DNA of 64,000 bases from Malassezia japonica (taxonomy: Eukaryota > Basidiomycota > Malasseziomycetes > Malasseziales > Malasseziaceae): the NCBI RefSeq assembly GCF_029542785.1, contig NC_083378.1, positions 186,001-250,000 on the forward strand, given 5' to 3'. The notes below the pieces were generated by a model that did not search any database, had not been told where the DNA came from, and worked only from the letters and a program-made list of their open reading frames with translations. This document shows, piece by piece, positions 43,301 to 51,871 of the stretch. The position numbers and the translations under genes were made by a program. The first letter of the stretch is position 1. Each line of letters opens with the position of its first letter.

Positions 43301-44405
43301 TGTGCGCATCATGCAATTTGAGCCAATCGTGCTGGTCATCTCCTCGAAGCAGCGCCCCCGCCGCCTGAAGATGAAAGGCAGTGACGGCAAGACGTACCAG
43401 TACCTCTTGAAAGGCCACGAGGATATGCGCCAGGACGAGCGTGTGATGCAGCTCTTTGGCCTGGTTAACACCCTTCTCTCGATCGATACCGAGTCGTACA
43501 AGCGCCGCTTGAGCCTGCGCCGCTTCCCGGTGATTCCCCTCTCGCCCAACACCGGTATGCTTGGTTGGGTCGCCAACAGCGACACGCTGCACATCCTCAT
43601 TAAGGAGTACCGCGAGCAGCACAAGATCCTGCTGAATATTGAGCACCGCCTCATGCTGCAGATGGCGCCGGACTACGACAACCTAACGATCATGCAAAAG
43701 GTCGAGGTGTTTGAGTATGCACTCGACAACACCCCGGGCCAGGACCTGTACCGCGTGCTCTGGCTCAAGTCGCGCTCGTCCGAGGCGTGGCTCGAGCGCC
43801 GCACCGCCTACATGCGCTCGCTCGCGACCTCGTCGATGGCCGGCTACATTCTCGGCCTCGGCGACCGCCACCCTAGCAACCTCTTGCTCGACCGCAAGAC
43901 GGGCGAGGTGATCCACATCGACTTTGGCGACTGCTTTGAGATCGCGTGCCACCGGCCCAAGTTCCCGGAAAAGGTGCCTTTCCGACTCACACGCATGCTC
44001 ATCAAGGCGATGGAGGTCGGCGGCGTCAAGGGCACGTTCAAGGTCACCGCCGAGAGCACAATGCGCGTCCTGCGCGACAACCGCGAGAGCGTACTGGCGC
44101 TGCTCGAGGCGTTTGTGCACGACCCCCTCATCTCCTGGCGTCTGGTGACCGACGTGGACACCGAGCAGCGCGCGCCGGACGCGCAAGAGAACGAGTCGTC
44201 CACCTCGATCCGCGGCGACGAGGGCATCGCACGCAACCAGCGCGCGCTTGAGGTGGTGAAGCGCATCCAGAACAAGCTCACGGGCCGCGACTTTAACCCG
44301 AACCTCTCCTTGACGGTCCCAGAGCAGGTGGAGCGCCTCGTGCAGGACGCGACCTCCGTCGAGAACCTCTGCGTCGCGTTCATTGGCTGGTGCGCTTTTT
44401 GGTAG
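37341..44405 (+). CDS. TOR1: TOR phosphatidylinositol-3-kinase-related protein kinase
   Basis: Catalytic subunit of TOR complexes controlling growth with nutrient supply. A single intronless exon of 2354 residues from the ATG at 37341 ([12 protein letters not shown]); the frame opens slightly earlier only with GTG. HEAT repeats occupy about residues 1-1200, followed by the FAT domain. The FRB domain is at about 1855-1955 ([22 protein letters not shown] ... [12 protein letters not shown]); the Ser and Trp that contact FKBP12-rapamycin are both present. The kinase domain starts near 2000: [32 protein letters not shown] and HIDFGDCFE. The FATC domain ends [12 protein letters not shown]. All catalytic motifs are intact. 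The length is close to yeast and human TOR (about 2470-2550). Only one TOR gene is visible here, so TOR1 versus TOR2 cannot be assigned. Confidence 0.97.
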   Translation: [2354 protein letters not shown]

Positions 44406-44462
44406 GCCATAGATGGACAGTGCGCGCCACGTGGACCGCGACGCGACGCGTCTTGACCCGCC

Positions 44463-47400
44463 ATGGCTACGAAGCAGTCGTCGCTGCTGGGCTTCTTTGC
44501 CAAGGCGCCCAAGCCTGCGGAAAAGGGGCCCGAAAAGGACAATAGCAAGGCGAATGCTGCGCCGAAGAAGACCGAGGCACCGGTGACGCCCGCCAAGCGC
44601 GAGACGCCTACCAAGCGCGACGCGCCGGAAACGCCGGCCGCGACGCCCGCGCCGACGGCCAAGCGCCCGCGCAGCTCGCCGCTGGCGTCCTCACCGGCGA
44701 ACCGCGTGTCGGACGAGTCGCTCACGCCGCCGCCGTCGAGTGATGTGCCGGACGAAGAGGTGCCGAACGGCCGCCGCCGCGCCGCGTCGCGCCGCGTCAG
44801 CTACTTTGAAGAGCGCTCAGAAGACAGCGGCTCGGGCGAGTCGCAGGACGAGGACGACTTTGTGATGTCGGACGTGTCCTCGGAGAGCGATAACGCGAGT
44901 GAAGCAAGCGCTTTGCCGAGCGAGGACGAGGCGACGCCTGAGCCGGAGGAGGAGGAAGAGGAGGAGGAAGTGGTGACGCCGCCGCCGAAACGCAAAGCGC
45001 CTGCCCCGGCCCCGGCCTCGGTCGAAGCTCCACGCATGAGTCTCGCGCGGAGCCACCTGACCAAGGCCGAGCGCCGCGCAGAAGACGACAAGCGCAAGCG
45101 TGTTGAAAACGAGCAGGCGTACAGCTTCCTGCTCGACGTGCGCGACAAGGACATGCACCGTCCTGGCGAGCTGGACTATGACCAGCGCACGCTCTACATC
45201 CCCCCGAGCGCGTGGCGTACCTTTACGCCGTTTGAAAAGCAGTTTTGGGAGATCAAGCAGAACCACTACGACACGGTTCTCTTCTTCCAAAAGGGCAAGT
45301 TTTACGAGCTGTACGAAGAGGACGCATTGATCGGACACCGCGAGTGCGACCTCAAGCTCACGGACCGCGTCAAGATGAAGATGGTCGGTGTCCCGGAGGC
45401 GTCGTTTGATATGTTTGCCACGAAACTCCTTGCGCTCGGATACAAGGTTGGGCGCGTGGACCAGAGCGAGACGGCCGTCGCCAAAGGCATGCGTGTCGGC
45501 GAAAAGTCGCGCGGCGGCGGCTCCGAGATTGTGCGCCGCGAGCTCCGGCACGTTGTGACCAGCGGCACGATCGTCGACGGCAGCGTGCTCTCGGACGACC
45601 TCAGCAGCTACTGTGTGTGCATCAAAGAGTTTAAGCCCACGCCGGACGCGCTGCCCCGCTTTGGCATTTGCACGCTCGACGCGTCCACCGCCGAGTTCCG
45701 GCTGGTGACGCTTGAGGACGATGCCGTGCTCACACAGCTCGAGACCGTGCTGCGTTCGCTGCGCATCCGCGAAGTCTTGCACGAAAAAGGCGTCATTTCG
45801 CCGAGCACGCTGCGCCTGATCCGCAACGTTGTGCCGACGACGTGCCAGATCACCATGCTCAAGCCGCAGACCGAGTTCCTCGAGGCGGACGCTGCCGCCG
45901 CGCGCCTCCAGCAGCTCTTCCACGTCGAGGAGGCCAACGCGCTCCCCGAATCGCTGCAGCCGATGCTCGAGGAGCCGCTCGCGATGTCGGCGCTCGGTGG
46001 TATGCTGTGGTACCTCGAGCAGCTGCACCTCGACGGCGATCTGTGTGCCGCCGGCAACTTTGCGCGCCTCCCGCCGCCGAGCGAGCGGGGCGCGCTAATC
46101 CTCGATGCCAAGTCGCTCATGCACCTCAATGTGCTGCACAACGACCAAGGCACGGACGAAGGCACGCTGCACCGCCTTTTGAACCGGTGCGTGACGCCGT
46201 TTGGCCGCCGCCTCTTTACCGTGTGGCTTACCGCGCCGCTCGCGGATGTGGACGCAATTAATGCGCGTTTCGACGCCGTGGACGACCTGCTCAGCCACTC
46301 CTCGTTCAGCGAAGAGTTTGCGGCATTCGCCCGCGCGCTCCCGGACCTGGAGCGCCTGCAGACGCGCGTCGCTGCAGGCAAGTGCCGTCCGCGCGAGTTC
46401 CTTACGGTGCTCCAAGCATATAGCCGCTTCAAGACGGCGCAGGACAAGCTGCTTGCGCACGCGTCCGAGTTTCAGGGCGACGTGCTGCGCACGATGCTCG
46501 AGTCGCTGCCCGACGTCGCTGCGCTAGCCGCGTCGCTGCGTGCGCACTTCCACGCGAACGAGGACGGATCCTTTACGCCGCGTCACGGCAAGTTCCCCGC
46601 GTACGATGCGGCGGAAGAGGAGGTCCGTGCGGCCGAGGCGCGCCTCGAGAAGGAGCGCGAGGCGTGCGCGCAAGAGCTCAGCCTCTCGTCCAAAGAGGTC
46701 CAGTGGAAGCACATTGGCACGAACGAGATCTACCAGATCGAGGTGCCGGCGCGCACCAAAGTCCCTGCAAACTGGATTGTCATGAGCCAGACCAAGGCTG
46801 CGAAGCGCTACTACACGCCCCGCGGCAAGGACCTCGTGCGCCAGCTGAAGGAGGCGCGCGAGACGCGCCTGGCGGCCGTGCGTGCCTTCCAGGACGAGAT
46901 CTACGTGCAATTCCGCGCCGAGTACGCGACCTTTGCGCGTGCCGTGCGCACCGTCGCGCAGATCGACTGTCTGTCGAGTCTCGCCAAGGCCTCGCATGCG
47001 CTCGGCTCGCCGGCCTGCCGCCCGACACTGATCAAGAGCGACGCGGCGCACTTTACCTACAGCGAGCTGCGCCATCCGTGTATGGCGCCGAGCGTGTTGA
47101 GTGGTAATGTGACCGAGTTCATTCCGAACGACATTGCCCTTGGCAAGGACAATGAGGAGGTGATGATCCTCACCGGCAGTAACATGGCCGGCAAAAGTAC
47201 AACGGCGCGCACGGCCGCGACCGCCGTCATCCTGGCGCAGCTCGGATGCTATGTGCCAGCGCGGGAAGCGACGCTCGCTCCGATCGATCGCATCGCATCG
47301 CGCATGGGCGCCAACGACCAGCTGTTCCGCAACAACAGTACGTTTATGGTCGAGATGCTCGAGGCGTCCAAGATCCTGCGCGAAGCAACGCCCCGCTCGC

Positions 47401-47909
47401 TCGTGATTATGGACGAGCTCGGACGTGGCACGTCGACCTTTGACGGCCAAGCGATTGCCTATGCCGTGCTGCATCACGTCGTCGCACGCTCGCGCTGTCT
47501 ATGCTTCTTTATGACCCACTACTCCAACATCGCCGCGAGCCTCGACACGTATCCTCGCGTGAGCAACCGGCACATGCAGGTGTTGGTCGACGACGAGGCG
47601 CGCCATGTGGTGTTTACCTACCGCCTTGTGCGCGGCATCGCCGAGTCGTCATACGGCACGCAGGTCGCACGTATCGCAGGCGTGCCGGACGAAATCTGCA
47701 CCAAGGCCGCTGTGGTATCGGAGCGCTTTTTTGCCGAGGCGCAGCAGGAGCAGTCGCGCCGCCGTCACAGCAAAATTCCCCTCGAGACGCTGAGCGACTT
47801 TGCGCGCCTCGTCGCGCTGGGCCGCGGCGTCAGTGGCAGTGCCGCGGAGCTTGCGGTGCTCTATGCAGCCGCCACGCGACGCGCCTCGGGCGTTGGTGCA
47901 CCGCCCTAG
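44463..47909 (+). CDS. MSH6: DNA mismatch-repair protein Msh6
   Basis: Forms MutS-alpha with Msh2 and recognises base mismatches. A single intronless exon of 1148 residues. The N-terminus carries a PCNA-binding PIP box (KQSSLLGFFAK), then a long Pro/Lys/Ser and acidic disordered linker. The mismatch-binding domain contains the Phe-x-Glu motif in KGKFYELYEEDA near residue 279. Then come the lever/clamp (RLLNRCVTPFGRRLFTVWL) and the ATPase: Walker A LTGSNMAGKSTTARTA near 904, MGANDQLFRNNSTFMVEM, Walker B SLVIMDELGRGTSTFDG near 980, and FFMTHYSNIA. The P-loop reads GSNMAGKST rather than the commonest GPNMGGKST, but substitutions here are known in fungal Msh6. It starts 57 bp after TOR on the same strand. 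Confidence 0.96.
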   Translation: MATKQSSLLGFFAKAPKPAEKGPEKDNSKANAAPKKTEAPVTPAKRETPTKRDAPETPAATPAPTAKRPRSSPLASSPANRVSDESLTPPPSSDVPDEEVPNGRRRAASRRVSYFEERSEDSGSGESQDEDDFVMSDVSSESDNASEASALPSEDEATPEPEEEEEEEEVVTPPPKRKAPAPAPASVEAPRMSLARSHLTKAERRAEDDKRKRVENEQAYSFLLDVRDKDMHRPGELDYDQRTLYIPPSAWRTFTPFEKQFWEIKQNHYDTVLFFQKGKFYELYEEDALIGHRECDLKLTDRVKMKMVGVPEASFDMFATKLLALGYKVGRVDQSETAVAKGMRVGEKSRGGGSEIVRRELRHVVTSGTIVDGSVLSDDLSSYCVCIKEFKPTPDALPRFGICTLDASTAEFRLVTLEDDAVLTQLETVLRSLRIREVLHEKGVISPSTLRLIRNVVPTTCQITMLKPQTEFLEADAAAARLQQLFHVEEANALPESLQPMLEEPLAMSALGGMLWYLEQLHLDGDLCAAGNFARLPPPSERGALILDAKSLMHLNVLHNDQGTDEGTLHRLLNRCVTPFGRRLFTVWLTAPLADVDAINARFDAVDDLLSHSSFSEEFAAFARALPDLERLQTRVAAGKCRPREFLTVLQAYSRFKTAQDKLLAHASEFQGDVLRTMLESLPDVAALAASLRAHFHANEDGSFTPRHGKFPAYDAAEEEVRAAEARLEKEREACAQELSLSSKEVQWKHIGTNEIYQIEVPARTKVPANWIVMSQTKAAKRYYTPRGKDLVRQLKEARETRLAAVRAFQDEIYVQFRAEYATFARAVRTVAQIDCLSSLAKASHALGSPACRPTLIKSDAAHFTYSELRHPCMAPSVLSGNVTEFIPNDIALGKDNEEVMILTGSNMAGKSTTARTAATAVILAQLGCYVPAREATLAPIDRIASRMGANDQLFRNNSTFMVEMLEASKILREATPRSLVIMDELGRGTSTFDGQAIAYAVLHHVVARSRCLCFFMTHYSNIAASLDTYPRVSNRHMQVLVDDEARHVVFTYRLVRGIAESSYGTQVARIAGVPDEICTKAAVVSERFFAEAQQEQSRRRHSKIPLETLSDFARLVALGRGVSGSAAELAVLYAAATRRASGVGAPP

Positions 47910-48257
47910 CCATAGCAAATGCCAAGACTGGCAGTGTACAACGATGAGCCAATGAGAATCCTATCCCTCCCAGATCTATGGTCGTAGTCCTAGGCACCGG
48001 CCGCGCAAGCAACGCGGTCGCCGTGCGGTGCCACCACACCTCGTAAGGATCGGCGCTGCTGTGCGCGGCGCGCTTGACGACGCGTCTTGGCCCACACCGA
48101 ATCAAGCAGCTCTTCCTGGCATACACCCCAGGGATTGGATAGATTTCCAAATAGGCACGTTGCTGTAATAATAGCACGTGGCTGATACGGGTTTCGTTGG
48201 ACGTCCCAAAGGGCGTGCGGCGCTTGTGCTTAATTATGCCCGCTGCTCTCCAAGGCC
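47910..48257. other. Intergenic region MSH6-kinase
   Basis: About 350 bp holding the MSH6 3' UTR and the promoter of the next plus-strand kinase. No ORF with motifs, tRNA or repeat was recognised. Confidence 0.4.
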
Positions 48258-50558
48258 ATGGACAAGGAGAGAGTGCATGAGCCGGGGGACGAGCCACGAA
48301 GTGGCCCGGACGTGTCGGTGCAATCGGCCTTTGAGAGAGTCGGTACATCAGCAGTCCAACCCAATTTTCAGCTACTGCGCCCCACCGCAGAAACTTTACC
48401 TAACTCCGCTCTGGGTGTTGACATTGGTCCACCCGGAGACACACCAAACAAAAACGCGGCGCCAATACCCAAAGTTGACGTGTCCCCAGTATTCCATCCA
48501 GCGGATGCGATGAACGAGTCGAGCACGTTGACATCCATGGACGACCATCAACCCGTGAACTGGGAATTGATGACGAGCCTCGGGCTCTACGCCAATACGG
48601 ACGCGGCGAAGGGGCCTGTGCAAAGCCCCCTGTCGCCGATGAGCGATATGCTCTCCGGATTGCCTAGTGCAGGGTCGAGCGACACGCCGTTGCCGGGTGC
48701 CACCGCGCTGCATCCCTCCAATTCCATACGCAGCCAGCGGAACTGGAGCGAGTTTGACGGGCATCCCGTATCGCCTCTGCCGAGCCCGCTTATTCGCTCC
48801 ATCCTCGACGATGACGATCCCTCGTCGTGGCAATCGCAGCAAATCATTCCTTCCAGCCCGACCGAGGAGCTCTCCAAGACCCAGGCCTTCTTTAGTGCAT
48901 CCGCTGCTGCGAAGCCGCCACCCAAGCCACCGCGCAACCTGAATATCGCACGCAGTGCGTCGAGCCGCACACCGAGCTCAGCTGTGGACACGATACGCAG
49001 GCGCCAGCGCGCGCTTTCCTCGCCGCACCAGCCGCAGGAACCGTTGCGGATGGAAACGCTCACGGTGCCCTCCGCGCTCGAGGTGCCACAAACGAATAAT
49101 TTGCACGAACGGCCCTTTAATGCGCTGCCCGTCGAGCGCAAGGCCTCGCGCCCCATTTCACGCCATGTACACGGACCGTCGATGAATGTGACAAACGACA
49201 GCATCATGCCCACCTCGCCCCCGCCTACGTCTGTGATCGACCCTGATATGTCAAACGAGCGCCCGTTGGTCCACTCGCCGACCGGGAAGGAGCCTGTGAT
49301 GGCCAACGACAATGAACAGCTGCTCCAATCGGTCGACATTCCTACCGAGCAGGAGGACGAGAAAGAGGGGCTCGTCGGCCCGTATCATGTGCTCTCGCGC
49401 CTCGGGACAGGCGCATTCAGCAAGGTGCTTCTTGCTGAGCCCCTCTCCCAGGAGAGAAAAGGGCGCGTCGCGCTCAAGATGATTGCCTGCGAGCCGTGGA
49501 AGATCGACAAGCGTATGCGCGTCAGTTGGATCCGTGAAGTCGAAGTGCTGAAGCACATCGCACATCCCTCGATCGTCGCTTTTGTCGATTCCTTCCGCAC
49601 GCCGCAGCACTATACGCTCGTTTTGGACGCCGTCGATGGCGGCGAATTGTTTGACCTCTTGTCGCGCCACCAAGCAGACATTGCTCAGCGCGAATGGCTG
49701 GTACGCCGCATCTTTGGTGAGCTTGCGGCAGCCGTGGGGTGGATGCACGAAAACAACCTCGTGCATCGCGATATCAAGCTCGAGAACATTATGATGACGC
49801 GCACCCTCTTTGCGCCGGACGCTCCTCCGCTCGTCCCGTCCGCGCTGGGGCCGGTGCCGCTGATCAAAGTGACCGACTTTGGCCTCGCGCGCTTTATCCA
49901 CCCCGACCAGATGCTCGAGACGCGTTGCGGTAGCGAAGAGTACGCCGCGCCAGAGCTCATCATCGGCAAGAAGTACGACGGACGCAAGACCGATGCATGG
50001 GCCCTCGGCGTGGTCCTCTATGCTTTGCTCACCGGCGGCTTGCCCTTCCTCGAGTCGCCGCAAGACACGCCCGACCTACAAGAGGAGCGGGAGAAGCAAC
50101 ACGGCGGAAATAATAGCGACCGCGATGCCAAACTGCGCAAGGCACACCTCCTGCGGATTGCCAAAGGCGAACTCCGCTGGCCAGAGCGCGCCAATGACCG
50201 GAGCGAGACGGCAGACAGGGGCAACTATGAGAAGTCCCTTCGTCTGGTGACGCCGCAGGCGCGGCACATTGCGTCGCGGTTCCTGCGTCGCGATGCGAAC
50301 CGCCGCGCTGCCTGCTGGGACTTGTGGAAGGACCCTTGGTTCCTCTATGGCAGCTTTGTCTCGTCGCACGACTCGGCGCCTTCCCCGCTTCCCTTGAACG
50401 AGGCCACGATGTTGTGTCCAGCCGAGGAGGCAAGCGCGGCCGGCGAGCGCGTTCCACTTTCGTACAACCCTCTTAGCGAAAGAGGGCGAAAGTGGATCGA
50501 GTCGTTCACTGCGACGCGCAGTGAGAACGCGCCGATGCACCGCGACTTGCCCCCGTAG
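48258..50558 (+). CDS. Serine/threonine protein kinase with long disordered N-terminus (CAMK-like)
   Basis: A single-exon 766-residue kinase. The first 370 residues are Ser/Pro-rich with several SP sites (QSPLSPMSD, VSPLPSPLIRS) and a PPPKPPRN SH3-ligand-like motif, and no folded domain is apparent. The kinase domain runs from about 375 to 700: LGTGAFSKVLLAE, VALKMIACEPW, VHRDIKLENIMM, VTDFGLARF, RCGSEEYAAPELI and DAWALGVVLYALLTGGLPF. The activation segment CGSEEYAAPE is typical of CAMK-group kinases related to the yeast Prr1/Prr2/Hal5/Npr1 cluster. A substantial polar insert (EEREKQHGGNNSDRD...) interrupts the C-lobe. The catalytic residues are all present. An exact orthologue is not assigned; a nutrient, salt or pheromone-signalling role would be inference from the group. 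Confidence 0.85.
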   Translation: MDKERVHEPGDEPRSGPDVSVQSAFERVGTSAVQPNFQLLRPTAETLPNSALGVDIGPPGDTPNKNAAPIPKVDVSPVFHPADAMNESSTLTSMDDHQPVNWELMTSLGLYANTDAAKGPVQSPLSPMSDMLSGLPSAGSSDTPLPGATALHPSNSIRSQRNWSEFDGHPVSPLPSPLIRSILDDDDPSSWQSQQIIPSSPTEELSKTQAFFSASAAAKPPPKPPRNLNIARSASSRTPSSAVDTIRRRQRALSSPHQPQEPLRMETLTVPSALEVPQTNNLHERPFNALPVERKASRPISRHVHGPSMNVTNDSIMPTSPPPTSVIDPDMSNERPLVHSPTGKEPVMANDNEQLLQSVDIPTEQEDEKEGLVGPYHVLSRLGTGAFSKVLLAEPLSQERKGRVALKMIACEPWKIDKRMRVSWIREVEVLKHIAHPSIVAFVDSFRTPQHYTLVLDAVDGGELFDLLSRHQADIAQREWLVRRIFGELAAAVGWMHENNLVHRDIKLENIMMTRTLFAPDAPPLVPSALGPVPLIKVTDFGLARFIHPDQMLETRCGSEEYAAPELIIGKKYDGRKTDAWALGVVLYALLTGGLPFLESPQDTPDLQEEREKQHGGNNSDRDAKLRKAHLLRIAKGELRWPERANDRSETADRGNYEKSLRLVTPQARHIASRFLRRDANRRAACWDLWKDPWFLYGSFVSSHDSAPSPLPLNEATMLCPAEEASAAGERVPLSYNPLSERGRKWIESFTATRSENAPMHRDLPP

Positions 50559-50641
50559 CGGGGAAGCGTATGTACAATAGATAATATTAGTCAGCGTTGC
50601 TGACGCAGTCAATCCGGTTTCCACGTTGGACTTTGTAGACG

Positions 50642-51555
50642 ATGGAGGAGCCAGCGGTGCCTGCGGGGCGCTCCATCTTTGGAGTTGATCCAATGGACGA
50701 CTTTGCTGTTTTGATCGCAGACTGTATCTGGGACCACTGTCAAAACTTGTCGCATGTCGAGGTGCGTAGCGACGCTAATGTCAGATCGAGGCCAAAGTGG
50801 GGATTTTGATCGACCGCAACACGAATGCGCGTTTGCAGCTCCCTGTGTTTACCGAAACCGTGGTTGATGCAAAGCAGCTTGGTCTGCGTTTCGAGAGCAA
50901 CATGTCGATGGACCAGCACCGCCGTTTCAACCAGCTGCTGAATCACTTGGTGGCCTACAGTGCGAACCAAGCGCCGAGCGAGCGGGTGACGTACAAGCAC
51001 CAGAAAGAAGTGGACTACTTTTACGATGAACGTATGCCTGATACGGGCAGTGTCGTCCACCTGCGTGTCACGCGCGATGCACAGACACTCCAGATCAAGC
51101 CAGGAGGTGTTGTGACCAAAAAGCGGGTTGCCGATATCAACGTCTACGCGCCAAACCGCCCTTTTGACTACCGTATCTCTATCAATACCGAAACGCCGAT
51201 GCCGCCTCCGCCCGAGGACAGCCGCCCGACGTTTATTCGCGAAAAGGACCGCCTTTCGTATGCCCATCAGAATTTCAACGTGGACCTCACGCAAGTCATC
51301 CTGCCCAACAATGTACGTTTTATGACTGACATCCAGCCCCAGGAGCCTGTGCATGAACTGGAAGTGGAGATTCGCGACTCGGTCGAGTTGATGCAGCATG
51401 CGTTTGTCGCCCGCGGGCAAGAACAGAAAGAGTTCCAAGAATGGACTCCCTTCGAAGATACAGTACTCATCCTGCTTAACAATGTCCGCTTGCTCATTCG
51501 GTACGTGCGAATTCGCACCTAGCTAACCTACAGGAACGCAGGCGGCCCAGCGTAA
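50642..51555 (+). CDS. CET1: mRNA 5'-triphosphatase (mRNA capping, Cet1-type)
   Basis: Removes the gamma phosphate from nascent mRNA as the first step of capping; metal-dependent tunnel enzyme of fungi and protists. Exons 50642..50761, 50785..51500 and 51534..51555, with introns of 23 nt (donor GTGCGT) and 33 nt, give 285 residues. The metal-binding glutamates of motif A are split by intron 1 (HVE|IEAKVGILIDR). Conserved strands follow: TYKHQKEVDYFY, HLRVTRD, FDYRISINTE, EKDRLSYAHQNFNVDLTQV and motif C HELEVEIRD. Intron 2 lies seven codons before the end and contains a stop, so retention would change only the last residues. The protein lacks the long N-terminal extension of S. cerevisiae Cet1, leaving little more than the catalytic domain. 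The guanylyltransferase is not encoded nearby. Confidence 0.93.
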
Positions 51556-51628
51556 ATAGTGCGAGCACGATGTGCGTTGCTCCTTTCTGTTTAGATACCC
51601 ATGTTTGCTGTTGTCCATTTACATTGTT

Positions 51629-51733
51629 GGCAAGATGGCCGAGTGGTTAAGGCGGTGGCCTGCTAAACGCACGACGATTTAGTCGGTAAGCCATTGGGTT
51701 CTGCCCGCGTGAGTTCGAATCTCATTCTTGTCG
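51629..51733 (+). tRNA. tRNA-Ser (anticodon GCT) with 23-nt intron
   Basis: Acceptor stem GGCAAGA pairs with TCTTGTC, discriminator G. The D-arm (GGCCGAGTGGTTAAGGC), long variable arm (GGGTTCTGCCC-like) and T-arm (GAGTTCGAATCTC) are all present, as expected of a class II serine tRNA. The anticodon loop CTGCTAA is interrupted after position 37 by an intron of about 23 nt (51666..51688). It decodes AGC and AGU. A and B boxes are internal. A 12-T pol III terminator follows. Confidence 0.93.
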
Positions 51734-51739
51734 CATTTC

Positions 51740-51751
51740 TTTTTTTTTTTT
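51740..51751 (+). terminator. RNA polymerase III terminator of tRNA-Ser
   Basis: An uninterrupted run of 12 T begins seven bases after the discriminator base of tRNA-Ser, the standard pol III stop signal. Confidence 0.85.
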
Positions 51752-51871
51752 GTGGGATTGCCCCGTGCGTATATATGTACGCTACGCTCCACACATGCAC
51801 GAGCCTACCTCGGCAATTGAAAGGGGGATGCACTATCCCTTCGTGCATTTCGATTCCCACTCTATGCACTC

